From an uncultured Lachnospiraceae bacterium (lineage in GTDB: Bacteria; Bacillota; Clostridia; Lachnospirales; Lachnospiraceae), in contig CAKRMH010000001.1 in NCBI GenBank assembly GCA_934364805.1, positions 124,001-188,000 on the forward strand: DNA of 64,000 nucleotides, written 5' to 3'. The notes beneath the pieces are model-generated. The model was not told where the DNA came from. It saw only the letters and a program-made list of their open reading frames with translations, and made no database searches. Each line of letters opens with the position of its first letter. The first letter of the stretch is position 1. Made by a program: the position numbers and the translations under genes. Positions 35,069-45,900 of this stretch are shown in pieces.

Positions 35069-36010
35069 ATGGGGTCAATTTTTACAGTTTCAATATTGCA
35101 GAGTGCACTTGAACTGGGCTGCATTTATGCACTGGTTGCACTTGCATTATTTATATCGTTTACAATTTTAAATATTGCAGATCTGTCTACAGATGGATGT
35201 TTTACATTAGGCTGTGCAGTATGTGCAATGGTAACTATGGCAGGACATCCGGTGCTTGGACTTCTGGCGGCAGCCACTGCCGGAATATGTTCCGGATTTG
35301 TGACCGCGTTTTTACAGACCAGAATGGGTGTTGAGTCAATTCTGGCAGGTATTATTGTAAATACCGGTCTGTATACGATTAATATTGCGGTAATGGGATT
35401 TGCATCGAATGTAAATCTTTTCAGCTGTAATACGATCTTTACGATTGCCAGGGAAAAGCTCGGTGGAACCTGGTATAAGCTTGCAGTGATCCTGATCATT
35501 GTTCTGGTGATTGGCGCACTGGTAGCGTTGTTTTTAAATACGAAGCTTGGACTTTCCATCCGTGCGACAGGAGATAATGTTGATATGGTGCGGGCGTCCA
35601 GCATTAATCCGGCTTTTACGATTACCGTAGGTCTTTGTGTGGCAAATGCACTGACCGGCCTGTCTGGTGGAATTCTTGCGCAGTATCAGAGATCCTGTGA
35701 TATTAACCTTGGAACCGGCATGGTGACAATTGCGCTTGCTTCATTGATCATCGGAGAGACACTCATTGGAAAAGGATCGATGTTCAAGCGGATCATTGGT
35801 GTAATTCTCGGAAGCTGCCTGTACCGTTTTATCGTTGCGGTTGCTCTGCGTCTGAATGTGCCGGCAGAAAGTCTGAAACTGGTGTCTGCGGTGATCGTTG
35901 CGGTTGCAATTGCGTTTCCTTATCTGAAAAAGAAAGCCATTTTTGAAAAGAATAAAAGAAAAATCATGGCGGAACGAAGAAAAACGGCATCCGGAAGGGA
36001 GGAGAAATAA
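35069..36010 (+). CDS. ABC importer permease
   Basis: A 313-residue membrane protein with about eight to nine hydrophobic segments, of the branched-chain/ribose-type permease family that partners ABC_sub_bind proteins. The 'GLSIRATGDN' motif near residue 170 is the cytoplasmic loop that contacts the ATPase, and the tail is strongly basic. I prefer ATG 35069 because TGAGG (35056-35060) is 8 bases upstream; the ATG at 35063 would be only 2 bases away. Its stop overlaps the ATPase start by one base. Confidence 0.88.
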   Translation: MGSIFTVSILQSALELGCIYALVALALFISFTILNIADLSTDGCFTLGCAVCAMVTMAGHPVLGLLAAATAGICSGFVTAFLQTRMGVESILAGIIVNTGLYTINIAVMGFASNVNLFSCNTIFTIAREKLGGTWYKLAVILIIVLVIGALVALFLNTKLGLSIRATGDNVDMVRASSINPAFTITVGLCVANALTGLSGGILAQYQRSCDINLGTGMVTIALASLIIGETLIGKGSMFKRIIGVILGSCLYRFIVAVALRLNVPAESLKLVSAVIVAVAIAFPYLKKKAIFEKNKRKIMAERRKTASGREEK

Positions 36011-36822
36011 TGCTTGTTTTAGATCATATTTCAAAAACCTTTAATCCGGGGACTGTAAATGAAAAATGTGCGCTCAGGGATGTTTCCTTAAGCCTCGGGG
36101 ATGGTGATTTTGCAACTATAGTTGGAAGCAACGGTGCTGGAAAATCTACCATGTTTAACGCAATTACAGGATCTTTTTACGTAGATCAGGGAAGCGTGAT
36201 CCTGGATGGAGAAGACATAACCTTCGAAAAAGAATATGTAAGGAGCAAGGTGATCGGTCATCTGTTTCAGGATCCGTTAAAAGGAACTGCACCACATATG
36301 ACGATCGAAGAAAATATGGCACTTGCATATTTGCGGGCTTCGACAGCAAATCATGCATATTTCAGCAGAATTTCTGCATCCGATAAAAAGAAGTTCCGTG
36401 AACAGCTTGCCTGCCTGGACATGGGACTCGAAGACCGGATGAAACAGCCGGTAGGATTGCTTTCCGGAGGACAGAGACAGGCGCTGACGCTTCTGATGGC
36501 AACGATGGTGACACCGAAGATCTTACTGTTAGATGAACATACAGCAGCTTTGGATCCTGCAACGGCAGAGAAAGTTTTAAAACTGACAAGACAGATCGTT
36601 GCAGAACGGAAGATCACATGTCTTATGGTAACGCATAATATGCATCAGGCATTGGAGCTTGGAAACCGGACATTGATGATGCATGCCGGACATATTGTAT
36701 TCGATGTTCAGGGCGAACAGCGGAATAAAATGACCGTAGAGGACCTTCTGGAGCAGTTTTCCCTGCATGCCGGAAGCGATTTGGACAATGATCGTATTCT
36801 TTTGTCGAAGGATGAGAATTAG
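36010..36822 (+). CDS. ABC importer ATP-binding protein
   Basis: A 270-residue cytoplasmic ATPase that drives the preceding permease. It has Walker A 'GSNGAGKST', the Q-loop in 'GHLFQDPLKGT', signature 'LLSGGQRQALTLL', Walker B 'ILLLDEHTAALDP' and the H-loop 'VTHNMHQAL'. The glutamate after Walker B and the switch His are present, so it should be active. It overlaps the permease stop by one base (TAATG). It is the last gene of the unit. Confidence 0.93.
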   Translation: MLVLDHISKTFNPGTVNEKCALRDVSLSLGDGDFATIVGSNGAGKSTMFNAITGSFYVDQGSVILDGEDITFEKEYVRSKVIGHLFQDPLKGTAPHMTIEENMALAYLRASTANHAYFSRISASDKKKFREQLACLDMGLEDRMKQPVGLLSGGQRQALTLLMATMVTPKILLLDEHTAALDPATAEKVLKLTRQIVAERKITCLMVTHNMHQALELGNRTLMMHAGHIVFDVQGEQRNKMTVEDLLEQFSLHAGSDLDNDRILLSKDEN

Positions 36823-36908
36823 ACATTGCTATTTTTGATAAAATTTATTAATATGTTAATAGTGTTGATTAAAGTACTGAAAAAGAGTGTTTAACTAGGA
36901 GGAATAAA

Positions 36909-37793
36909 ATGTATCCAATCGTTAGAAAAGAACAACTGGCAGATCAGATCATCCTGATGGATATCAAAGCGCCACGCGTTGCAAAATCCTGTCTTCCGGG
37001 ACAGTTTATTATTGCCAAGGTAGATGAGGTAGGCGAGAGAATCCCGCTTACGATCTGTGATTATGACAGAGAGAAGGAGACTGTAACGATCGTCGTTCAG
37101 ACGATTGGAGCTGGAACCAGGAGAATGATGTCTCTGAATGTTGGAGATGAACTGGAAGATTTTGTCGGACCATTAGGCTGTGCTTCGGAACTATGTATGG
37201 AAGGAAACCTTGAGGAAACGAAGAAGAAAAAGATCGTTTTTGTCGCAGGAGGACTTGGAACTGCGCCAGTTTATCCTCAGGTGAAATGGTTACACGAGCA
37301 TGGGATCGATGCAGATGTGATCATGGGATCCAGAACAAAAGATTTACTGTTCTATATTGATGAAATGAAAGCGGTAGCAGGAAATGTTTATGTAACAACA
37401 GATGACGGAAGCTATGGTTTCCATGGTATGGGTACCAACCAGCTGGAAGAACTTGTAAATGAGGGAAAACATTACGATGTCTGTGTTGCGATCGGACCAA
37501 TGATCATGATGAAATTTGTCTGCCTGTTAACAAAGAAGCTTGAGATTCCTACTGTTGTTTCCATGAACCCGATCATGGTAGACGGAACCGGAATGTGTGG
37601 AGCCTGCCGGCTGGTAGTTGATGGCAAGGTGAAGTTTGCCTGTGTTGATGGACCTGAGTTTGACGGACATCTTGTAGATTTTGATCAGGCAATGAAACGT
37701 CAGCAGCAGTATAAGACACAGGAAGGAAGAGCAAAGCTTGCTTATGAGGAAGGTGATACACATCATGGCGGATGTGGACACTGCAACGGTTAG
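36909..37793 (+). CDS. nfnA: NfnA-type flavoprotein: ferredoxin-NADP reductase-like subunit
   Basis: Small subunit of the electron-bifurcating NADH-dependent reduced ferredoxin:NADP+ oxidoreductase, or of the related sulfide dehydrogenase. The 294-residue protein starts 'MYPIVRKEQLADQI', has the FAD-binding 'RIPLTICDYD' segment, a NAD(H) domain 'VFVAGGLGTAPVYPQ', and a C-terminal [2Fe-2S] site ('GTGMCGACRLVVDG' with a later Cys and conserved Asp). AGGAGG precedes the ATG. It lies 24 bases before the large subunit gene, the standard nfnAB arrangement in anaerobic Clostridia. Confidence 0.9.
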   Translation: MYPIVRKEQLADQIILMDIKAPRVAKSCLPGQFIIAKVDEVGERIPLTICDYDREKETVTIVVQTIGAGTRRMMSLNVGDELEDFVGPLGCASELCMEGNLEETKKKKIVFVAGGLGTAPVYPQVKWLHEHGIDADVIMGSRTKDLLFYIDEMKAVAGNVYVTTDDGSYGFHGMGTNQLEELVNEGKHYDVCVAIGPMIMMKFVCLLTKKLEIPTVVSMNPIMVDGTGMCGACRLVVDGKVKFACVDGPEFDGHLVDFDQAMKRQQQYKTQEGRAKLAYEEGDTHHGGCGHCNG

Positions 37794-37817
37794 AATCATA
37801 GATTATTGGAGGAAACG

Positions 37818-39203
37818 ATGGACGTATTAACAAGAATACCAGTTCGCGAGCAGGAACCTCAGGTTCGCGCAAAGAATTTTGAAGAAGTATGTTATGGATA
37901 TAATGAAGAAGAGGCAGTTGCAGAAGCAGAACGTTGTCTGAACTGTAAAAATGCACAGTGCATGAAAGGATGTCCGGTTTCAATTAACATTCCTGGATTC
38001 ATTGCAAAAGTAAAGGAAAGAGATTTTGAGGGTGCATATCAGGTAATCTCTGAGTCTTCTGCACTTCCGGCTGTATGTGGACGTGTATGTCCTCAGGAGA
38101 GCCAGTGTGAAGGAAAATGTATCCGTGGATTTAAAGGTGATCCGGTTGCAATCGGAAAACTTGAGCGTTTTGTGGCAGACTGGGCAAGAGAGCATGGAAT
38201 CAGACCTAAGAAGGCTGACAAACTGAATGGACATAAAGTTGCCGTGATCGGTTCCGGCCCTGCAGGACTTACCTGTGCCGGGGACCTTGCAAAATTAGGT
38301 TATGATGTAACTATTTTTGAGGCATTACATAAAGCCGGAGGCGTATTAAGCTACGGTATTCCGGAGTTTCGACTTCCGAAGGATAAGGTTGTGGCTGCAG
38401 AGGTTGAAAATGTGAAGTCTCTGGGGGTTAAAATCGAGACGAACGTGGTGATCGGTAAGTCTGTTACCATCGATGAACTTATGGAAAATGAGGGATTTGA
38501 AGCTGTATTTATCGGTTCCGGAGCAGGTCTTCCACGATTCATGGGAATCCCGGGAGAGCAGGCAAACGGCGTATTTTCTGCAAATGAATTCCTTACAAGA
38601 AATAACCTGATGAAAGCATTTGAAGAAGGCTATGAGACTCCAATTGCTGAAGGAAAGAAAGTTGTTGTAGTCGGAGGCGGTAATGTTGCTATGGATGCAG
38701 CAAGAACAGCACTTCGACTTGGCGCTGAGGTGCATATCGTATACCGCCGTGGAGAAGAAGAACTTCCAGCACGTAAAGAAGAAGTTCATCATGCAAAAGA
38801 AGAGGGAATTATCTTTGATCTTCTTCAGAATCCAACAGAGATTCTGGTAGATGAGAACGGATGGGTAAAGGGTATCCGCATTATCAAGATGGAACTTGGT
38901 GAGCCGGATGCTTCCGGAAGAAGAAGCCCGATTGAAATTCCGGGTTCAGAATACGAAATCGAGTGTGATACCGTGATCATGTCACTTGGTACTTCTCCAA
39001 ACCCGCTTATTTCTTCGACAACAATCGGACTTGATGTCAATAAGAGAAAATGCATTGTTGCGACAGAAGAGACCGGTGCAACATCAAAAGAAGGCGTATA
39101 TGCCGGTGGTGATGCGGTAACCGGAGCAGCGACTGTAATCCTTGCCATGGGCGCAGGAAAAGCTGCTGCAAAAGGAATTGATGAATTCCTTTCCAATAAA
39201 TAA
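37818..39203 (+). CDS. nfnB: NfnB-type subunit, glutamate synthase small-chain-like flavoprotein
   Basis: Large, bifurcating-flavin subunit of the Nfn complex. The 461-residue protein has an N-terminal iron-sulfur domain ('CLNCKNAQCMKGCPV' and 'CGRVCPQESQCEGKC'), then FAD-binding 'AVIGSGPAGLTCAGDLA' and NADPH-binding 'VVVVGGGNVAMDAARTA' Rossmann motifs, and the C-terminal 'GVYAGGDAVTGAATVI'. ATG 37818 follows GGAGG; the in-frame TTG at 37806 is rejected. No large GOGAT subunit gene is nearby, which favours Nfn over glutamate synthase. A strong terminator follows. Confidence 0.9.
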   Translation: MDVLTRIPVREQEPQVRAKNFEEVCYGYNEEEAVAEAERCLNCKNAQCMKGCPVSINIPGFIAKVKERDFEGAYQVISESSALPAVCGRVCPQESQCEGKCIRGFKGDPVAIGKLERFVADWAREHGIRPKKADKLNGHKVAVIGSGPAGLTCAGDLAKLGYDVTIFEALHKAGGVLSYGIPEFRLPKDKVVAAEVENVKSLGVKIETNVVIGKSVTIDELMENEGFEAVFIGSGAGLPRFMGIPGEQANGVFSANEFLTRNNLMKAFEEGYETPIAEGKKVVVVGGGNVAMDAARTALRLGAEVHIVYRRGEEELPARKEEVHHAKEEGIIFDLLQNPTEILVDENGWVKGIRIIKMELGEPDASGRRSPIEIPGSEYEIECDTVIMSLGTSPNPLISSTTIGLDVNKRKCIVATEETGATSKEGVYAGGDAVTGAATVILAMGAGKAAAKGIDEFLSNK

Positions 39204-39213
39204 GAAATATTTG

Positions 39214-39247
39214 AATGCCTCCGGGACGTGTTCCCGGAGGCATTTTT
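39214..39247 (+). terminator. Strong intrinsic terminator after nfnB
   Basis: A stem of about 13 pairs (AATGCCTCCGGGA with TCCCGGAGGCATT) and a short loop is followed by TTTTT. It closes the nfnAB unit. Confidence 0.92.
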
Positions 39248-39403
39248 GCAGGATGCGCAGACAAAACAAAAACTTTCATAAAATCGACAAAGAAAGTAAC
39301 GACAAAAAACAAAAAATAAGTATAATGAAAATAGAATGATACAAAATAAAAATGCGAAAGATGTTGCGTTAGATTGGAAAATACATAACAGGAGTGTGGA
39401 ACG

Positions 39404-41779
39404 ATGGAGGGTGCAAAGACAAAAGCATATTTGGCAGAAGAATTTATCGTAGATCCCAAACGTGGACTGGATGAGAGTCAGGTACAGCAAAGATATGCAG
39501 AACATGCAGTGAATTATCACGTGGATTCATCGACAAAATCCACAGCAGATATCATAAAGAGTAATATTTTTACGTATTTTAACATGATATTTCTGATTCT
39601 TGGAATCCTTCTTACGGTTGTAGGCGCATGGCGGGATATGCTCTTTTTGCTGATCATTGTCGCCAATACTGCGATCGGAATCGTTCAGGAGCTTCATTCC
39701 AAAAAGGTATTGGATGATCTGTCCATTCTGAATGCGCCAAAAACAATTGCTGTCAGAAATGGGATAGAGGTAGAACTTCCGTCGGACAGACTTGTTCTGG
39801 ACGATATTATCATCTTATCTGCTGGAAGTCAGATCCCGGCAGATGCGGTTGTCGTAGATGGGGAGATCCAGGTAAATGAATCACTGATCACAGGCGAAGC
39901 GGATGAAATAACCAAAAAGGAATCGGATAAGCTGATGTCTGGAAGTTATGTTGTTTCCGGAGAGGCGTGTGCAAGGCTGGAGCAGGTTGGAGAGAATTCC
40001 TATATCTCCCGCCTGACAATCCAGGCGACAAAAACAAAAGAAGGCGAGCAGTCGGAGATGATCCGTTCGCTTAATAATCTGATCATGGTGATGGGGATTA
40101 TGATACTTCCGATTGGAATTGCACTTTTTGTACAGTCCTATATTTATAATGAGGAATCCCTGTATACCAGCATTACCAGTATGGTAGCTGCGGTGATCGG
40201 TATGATTCCGGAGGGCCTCTATCTGTTAGCAAGTGTTGCGATGGCGGTCAGTGCAGTAAGGCTTGCGAAGCAGGAGGTACTGATCCATGACATGAAGTGT
40301 ATTGAGACGCTGGCAAGGGTTAATGTGCTCTGTGTAGATAAGACAGGCACGATCACTGAGCCGGGAATGACGGTATATCATTATGAATCCCTGGATCCGG
40401 AAGGTGAAGAAAAAACAAAAACACTTGTAGCGGATTTTGCACAGAATATGCCTGTGGATAATGAGACAATGCGTGCGATGCAGGAGTATTTTAAAGAGTC
40501 ATCCGGACAGAAAGCAAGAGAGATTTTTTCTTTTTCTTCAGAAACGAAATTTTCCGGTGCAGTGTTTGGGGAAAAAGCATATGTATTGGGAGCTCCGGAA
40601 TGGATATTGAGAGACGATTATGAGACATATGAAAGCCAGATTGAAAACTACAGCATGCAGGGATATCGTGTGCTGGTGTTTGCGGAATATGATGGAAAGC
40701 TGGGAAAGGCACCTTTGACACAGAAAGCAGTTCCAATTGCACTTATTATGTTAGCGAATCCGATTCGAAAAGGTGCAAAAGAAACATTTTCCTATTTTGC
40801 AAAGCGTGGAGTGGAAGTTAAGGTTATTTCCGGAGATAATCCGGTCACGGTATCTGCGATTGCAAAAGAGGCAGGGATCGCTCATGCAGAGCGTTATGTA
40901 GATGCATCGACGCTGAAGACAAAAGACGATTACCAGAAGGCAGTACAAAGATATACGGTGTTTGGAAGGGTAACACCGAGTCAGAAACGGATTTTAGTCC
41001 AGGCTTTAAAAAATGAAAGAAAGACAGTTGCAATGACTGGAGATGGTGTAAATGATGTGCTTGCATTAAAGGATGCGGACTGCAGTATCGCAATGGCTTC
41101 CGGAAGTGATGCGGCATCGCAGGTGGCCCAGCTTGTACTTTTAGATTCTGATTTTTCAAGAATGCCATCGGTTGTCATGGAGGGAAGAAGAGTTGTAAAT
41201 AATATCGAGCGAACAGCCTCGTTATATATTGTTAAGAATATTTTTTCCATGCTTTTAGCGGTGTTTTCTGTCATTCTGTTACTGGAATATCCGCTGGAGC
41301 CTTCGCAGGTATCTTTGATCAGTATGTTTACCATTGGAATTCCATCATTTGTTCTGGCATTGGAGCCAAACAAAAACCGGATACAGGGGCATTTTATGAC
41401 CAATGTATTATTAAGGGCGTTACCGGCAGGACTGACAGACTTTATCGTAGTAAGCGGTCTTGTGCTGTTTTGCAGGGAATTTGGTGTAGATACGGATTGT
41501 CTATCCACGTCATGCACGATACTTGTCGCCATTGTCGGATTTATGATTCTTTATCGTATTGCACAGCCAATGAATAAAGCACATATCATTATGATGATCG
41601 GAGTGATTGCAGGATGGCTGTATTGTATGCTGTTTATCAGCCATTTGTTTGCAATCACCGGAATATCCAAACAATGTGCGATGTTAATGGTTGTGTTTGC
41701 AATTATCACAGAACCGGTGTTACGGTATCTGAGTCTGGCGGTGGAAACAATCCGTAGTAAGCTGAAACGATTTTTATAA
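39404..41779 (+). CDS. Cation-transporting P-type ATPase (CtpE-like)
   Basis: A 791-residue membrane pump. It has the actuator motif 'ITGEADEI' (TGE), the phosphorylation motif DKTGTIT with Asp312, the nucleotide-binding domain, the hinge 'TGDGVNDVLALKDAD', and about ten membrane segments. The membrane motif 'IPEGLYLL' before the phosphorylation site resembles CtpE of mycobacteria, a Ca2+ uptake pump, rather than the CPx heavy-metal ATPases; there is no N-terminal heavy-metal domain. The ion is not settled by sequence. GGAGTG precedes the ATG; a TATAAT lies near 39330 without a clear -35. It converges on the next gene with a 6-base overlap. Confidence 0.88.
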   Translation: MEGAKTKAYLAEEFIVDPKRGLDESQVQQRYAEHAVNYHVDSSTKSTADIIKSNIFTYFNMIFLILGILLTVVGAWRDMLFLLIIVANTAIGIVQELHSKKVLDDLSILNAPKTIAVRNGIEVELPSDRLVLDDIIILSAGSQIPADAVVVDGEIQVNESLITGEADEITKKESDKLMSGSYVVSGEACARLEQVGENSYISRLTIQATKTKEGEQSEMIRSLNNLIMVMGIMILPIGIALFVQSYIYNEESLYTSITSMVAAVIGMIPEGLYLLASVAMAVSAVRLAKQEVLIHDMKCIETLARVNVLCVDKTGTITEPGMTVYHYESLDPEGEEKTKTLVADFAQNMPVDNETMRAMQEYFKESSGQKAREIFSFSSETKFSGAVFGEKAYVLGAPEWILRDDYETYESQIENYSMQGYRVLVFAEYDGKLGKAPLTQKAVPIALIMLANPIRKGAKETFSYFAKRGVEVKVISGDNPVTVSAIAKEAGIAHAERYVDASTLKTKDDYQKAVQRYTVFGRVTPSQKRILVQALKNERKTVAMTGDGVNDVLALKDADCSIAMASGSDAASQVAQLVLLDSDFSRMPSVVMEGRRVVNNIERTASLYIVKNIFSMLLAVFSVILLLEYPLEPSQVSLISMFTIGIPSFVLALEPNKNRIQGHFMTNVLLRALPAGLTDFIVVSGLVLFCREFGVDTDCLSTSCTILVAIVGFMILYRIAQPMNKAHIIMMIGVIAGWLYCMLFISHLFAITGISKQCAMLMVVFAIITEPVLRYLSLAVETIRSKLKRFL

Positions 41780-42865
41780 ACGGAGAAGACATTCCGCAAG
41801 CCGGTCGTTGTCTTCCGGTTTCATAAAACAAAAACGGATATATTGTTCATCCAGAAATGGAAATGTCGAACAGTCGCGTATCATCATTTTTTCGCGTATT
41901 GCCCGGTCAAAAAGTTCAGACGCAGAAAGAGACTGGTCTAAAATGCGAAGAAGCATAAAATTCCCGTATGGATGATATGGTTTAAAACGTTCACTGGATG
42001 CAAAAAGATGATAGAGTCGCTCCCGTTCTCCAGAAATCAGAGCTCGGGTTGCATCAATATAGGATTGATCCCTGAACATCATTTCTCCGGCAATTACCGC
42101 AAGAGAGTTGATCGTCCAGGGATTTTTCCTTGTATTGATCTGATGGAGCAGATCATGATTGCCAGTGACCGCATATCCGAGCCGGAGACCAGGAGCTGCA
42201 AAAAACTTGGAGGTTCCTCTTAAAATAACAAGGTTATTATAATCATTGGTCAGGGATACTGAGGAGACTTCTGAAATATCTGGTGCAAATTCAACGTAGG
42301 TTTCGTCTACCATGACGTAGATTCCGTGGATTTTGCAGTTGTCAAGGATCTTACGCATATCATTCTGACAGATACAGGTAGAAGTTGGATTATTTGGATT
42401 ACACAGGATTAAAAGATCGGTATCCTGATCCAGATGGGAAATGAAGTCATCGACATCAAGAATGAAATCATTGGATTCTTTCAGTGGATAATAGTGTGTT
42501 GTGCCTCCGTCTAACATGATCTCTCGTTCATATTCTGAATAGGTCGGACCGAGAATCAGTGCTTTTTTGGGGTGTCTGATCTGGATGAACAGGGAGATCA
42601 GTTCTGTAGATCCGTTTCCAACAACTATATTTTCATAGTCACATCCGCAATATGCAGCCATGCTTTGCCGAAGAGAAGTATATTCCCTGTCAGGATAGCT
42701 GGTGATCGCATCGATATGTTCTGCAAGTTCTTTTTTTAAAAGGGGCGAAATGCCGAGAGGGTTTACATTGGCAGAAAAACTGACAATCTCTTCCTTCCGG
42801 ATTCCATAAATCTGTTCGATCTTTTCAAGATCACTGCCGTGAAAATGGTCTTTGTGCTTTAGCAT
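41774..42865 (-). CDS. PLP aminotransferase of the histidinol-phosphate/CobD family
   Basis: A 363-residue fold-type I PLP enzyme. Motifs are 'SANVNPLGISP' at the N-terminus, 'VVGNGSTELISLF', 'LCNPNNPTS', 'VDETYVEF' and the PLP lysine in 'RGTSKFFAAPGLRLGY'. The N-terminus matches threonine-phosphate decarboxylase CobD as well as it does HisC; no cobalamin or histidine genes lie nearby to decide. I chose ATG 42865, with AAAGGA 6 bases upstream; the in-frame ATG at 42880 is possible. It is monocistronic and divergent from the 42970 gene. Confidence 0.85.
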   Translation of the reverse strand: MLKHKDHFHGSDLEKIEQIYGIRKEEIVSFSANVNPLGISPLLKKELAEHIDAITSYPDREYTSLRQSMAAYCGCDYENIVVGNGSTELISLFIQIRHPKKALILGPTYSEYEREIMLDGGTTHYYPLKESNDFILDVDDFISHLDQDTDLLILCNPNNPTSTCICQNDMRKILDNCKIHGIYVMVDETYVEFAPDISEVSSVSLTNDYNNLVILRGTSKFFAAPGLRLGYAVTGNHDLLHQINTRKNPWTINSLAVIAGEMMFRDQSYIDATRALISGERERLYHLFASSERFKPYHPYGNFMLLRILDQSLSASELFDRAIREKMMIRDCSTFPFLDEQYIRFCFMKPEDNDRLAECLLRL

Positions 42866-42881
42866 TATCTTTCCTTTCATG

Positions 42882-42910
42882 TTGCAACGCTTCCGTAAAT
42901 AGTTTATAAT
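42882..42910 (+). promoter_or_regulatory. Promoter of the 42970-49805 operon
   Basis: TTGCAA (42882-42887) and a perfect TATAAT (42905-42910) are spaced by 17 bases, about 60 bases before the first gene. Confidence 0.75.
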
Positions 42911-42912
42911 TC

Positions 42913-42940
42913 ATTATAGTCTATATTGAGGAAAAAGCAA
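42913..42940 (-). promoter_or_regulatory. Promoter of the PLP aminotransferase gene
   Basis: On the minus strand TTGCTT (42940-42935) and TATAAT (42918-42913) are spaced by 16 bases. It is back to back with the divergent + promoter, so the two may compete for polymerase. Confidence 0.65.
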
Positions 42941-42969
42941 TAAACAAGAAGAAATAAGCAGGTGATGGA

Positions 42970-45900
42970 TTGCGAAGACGATTAAGACAGCTGGCCGGCG
43001 GAAGATTCGATTTCACATTGCCAAATGTATCATTTTCTGTGGATAAGATTGACATTCAGGTGAAAGAGGGGACGGATCATCAGGATGAATTTGAGATGAT
43101 CAGTCAGAGTGAGATTCCGGTTCGCGGAATCGTGTATTCATCGAATCCGAGAATGGAATGTCTGACGCCACAGTTTGATGGGGAAAAGGTAAGAATCAGA
43201 TATCAATTTCATAGTGAAGATCTTATAGAAGGAGATATTCAAAGAGGTTGTTTTACCATTGTATGCAGCCAGAAGGAATATAGCCTTCCTTTTTGTGTTA
43301 CCATTGGAAAAGAGTATCCGGAAGCGGATTTTGGACAACTGCGTACACTGGATGATTTTGTACGGCTTGCAAGGGAAAAATGGCAGGAGGCATATCGGAT
43401 ATTTTATTCTTCTGCGTTTGCATCTCTTTTACAAAAAGATGATGAAAAACTGCTTTATCGTGCGTATGAGCGTGCATTGCCATGTGATCGGAATATGGAA
43501 GAATTTCTGATCGGCGCAGGGAAGAAATTACCGGTCCGTTTTGGAGTCTCACGTCTGCAATTTCAGATTCAGGATATAGAGGAAGAACAGCAGGAAAAAA
43601 TAGAGATACACAAAGAGGAATGGGGATATACCCAGATCTGTGTAGAGACAGATGCAGATTTCCTGAGCCTGGACAGAGAACGCATTACGACGGAAGATTT
43701 TATAGGAAATACGCTTTTATTTCCGATTACGATCAGGCCGGAATATCTGCATGCTGGAAAAAATTACGGCAGTGTTGTGTTAAAAAGCAATTTGCAGACA
43801 TTTCAGATAACATTTGAAGTTTCTGGTAGAAAAAAAGGGGACCTGGAATTACGGAAGAAAGGGCGTGAGACCAAAGAGGGAAAATGCAGAATCGCACAGC
43901 TTTATCTGGATTACCGATTTAAACGCATGGTGACAGGTGTCTGGGCGAATGAGAGTGTTCAGATACTGGATCATCTTTATGCCCTGAATCCGGAGAAACC
44001 ATTGTACCTGCTTATGAAGGCACAGGCGTTTATCATCAACAAACAGAAGCAGGAAGCAGAATGGATTTTAGGCCAGTTTAAAAGGCAGAATTCGGATCAC
44101 CGATCGCCGGTCTGGGGATATTATCTGTATTTGCTGACGTTGATGCAGCGGGAGCCTTCCTTTGTCGATAAGATGACAAAGGAGATTGAAGATATTTTCC
44201 GGGAGAATGAAGACAGTGCATTATTATTCTGGACACTTACTTTCCTGAGGGAAGAGTATTGTAATAACCCGTCAAATAAGCTCAAAGCAATTCTTTATTG
44301 GATCGAAAAAGGAAATGCATCGCCATATCTGTATCTGGAAGCATATTATCTGTATCAGCAGGACCCTTATCTTTTGCATCGATTGAATCGTACAGAAATA
44401 AAAATCATGCGATGGGCAATCCGGCATGAGGCGCTCACGAAAGAACTGGCGGAACAGATTTTTGAGCTTTTTCCATGGAATGATGGATTCGATAAGGTGA
44501 TTTTTTCTCTGATGGAAGCAGCATACCAAAGTGTACCAAAGGAAGCGTATATCGAGAAGATCTGTAGTTATCTGATCAAGGGACAGCGGTTTGAAACTGT
44601 GTATCATAACTGGTATGAATGTGGAATTGAATTAAATCTGCGGCTTACCGGATTATACGAAGCATTTCTGCTTTCCATGGATGAGGAAGAACTGGTAAAG
44701 ATTCCAAGGATCATTCAGCTGTATTTTCAGTATGACAGTGCGCTTCCGTATAAGAAGCTTGCGGTCTTATATCGTAACATTATTGCTGCGAAGGAGAAAG
44801 AACCGGAGGTATATCAGAAATACCGCAGAAGTATGGCGAGGTTTGCACTGGAACAGCTGGAACAAAGGCATATCGATGATGATCTGTCTGTACTTTATGA
44901 GGATATGATCGGACTTGGTTTTATCAATACGGATATTGCCATAGCTCTTTCCAAAATTGTATTTACCAATAAGCTGATCGTGAAAAATGTTGATGCAGTA
45001 AGAGCATATATTTACCATGAACAGCTGGAAAAACCACAGATCGTGCCGATTGTGAATGGAAGTGCATATTGCAGCCTGTATGGAAACGCATACCGCATCG
45101 TGTTAGAAGATGTGAATGGATACCGGATTGCAGATACAGACTGCTATCGTACAGAAGCGTTGATGCAGCCGGACAAATATATGCAGAAATGCAGAGCATC
45201 TGCGCCGGAAAATCTGGCATATCTGGTTTATTATTTTGGAAAGCATCCGCAGTATGGCGAATGGAATGAAAATGACGAAGGTTACTTTGCAACGATTTTA
45301 TCCTCAAAGGAATTAAGCAGTATATTCCGTAAGAAGATGTTTCCTGAGATCATCCATTATTGCAGGGTAAATGGCAAAGAAACACAGCTTGCCTCTTTTT
45401 TTAAGACGAGCGGCATTTCGGAATATCGAGGGGAAAACAAAAGACTGCTGCTTGAACTTCTGATCAAAGAACATATGTATGATCTGGCATGTGAAGCGAT
45501 GGGCAGATATGGTATGGATCAGATTGGAAGTGCACAAAGGGTATCACTTGCAGGATATCTCATCGAAAAATATGAGTATGAAAAAGAAGATGTTCTGCTG
45601 GATCTTTCCTATATGGCTTTTCAGGCTGATAAATACAGCGAAACGGTTCTGAATTATTTAAGCAGATACTACTTTGGACCGGAAAAAACAATGATCGGTA
45701 TATGGGAGAAAGCCAGACAGTATGAGGTTTTGGTGCGTGATCTGGAAGAACGGATCCTGACGCAGGTTTTGTATGCAGGCAATGTTACAGAACAATCGGA
45801 TCAGGTATTTTTCGATTATGAGAAAAATGGGGCCACGGAATTGATTGAACTTGCGTATCTGTCATATCGTGCATACGAATATTTTACAGAGGGAAAGAAA

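Noticed and set aside
34008..36822. T-box control of the ABC importer as in trpXYZ
   Set aside because: The leader between promoter and first gene is only about 70 bases and has no AGGGTGG T-box sequence.
37818..39203. Annotation as glutamate synthase small subunit
   Set aside because: No large GOGAT subunit is nearby and the gene is coupled to a ferredoxin-NADP reductase-like subunit, the NfnAB pattern.
38825..39520. Open antisense frame of 231 codons opposite the end of nfnB
   Set aside because: It has no ribosome site or family resemblance, crosses a strong terminator, and overlaps a well-supported gene; it is a by-product of nfnB codon use.
42022..42465. Other long antisense frames, for example opposite spoIVA (22022-22465) and yifB-dprA (62257-62727)
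   Set aside because: They read as low-complexity, Cys/His/Leu-rich proteins with no motifs or ribosome sites, and the sense genes are certain. The coordinates given mark one example interval where no minus-strand shadow was accepted beyond the aminotransferase.
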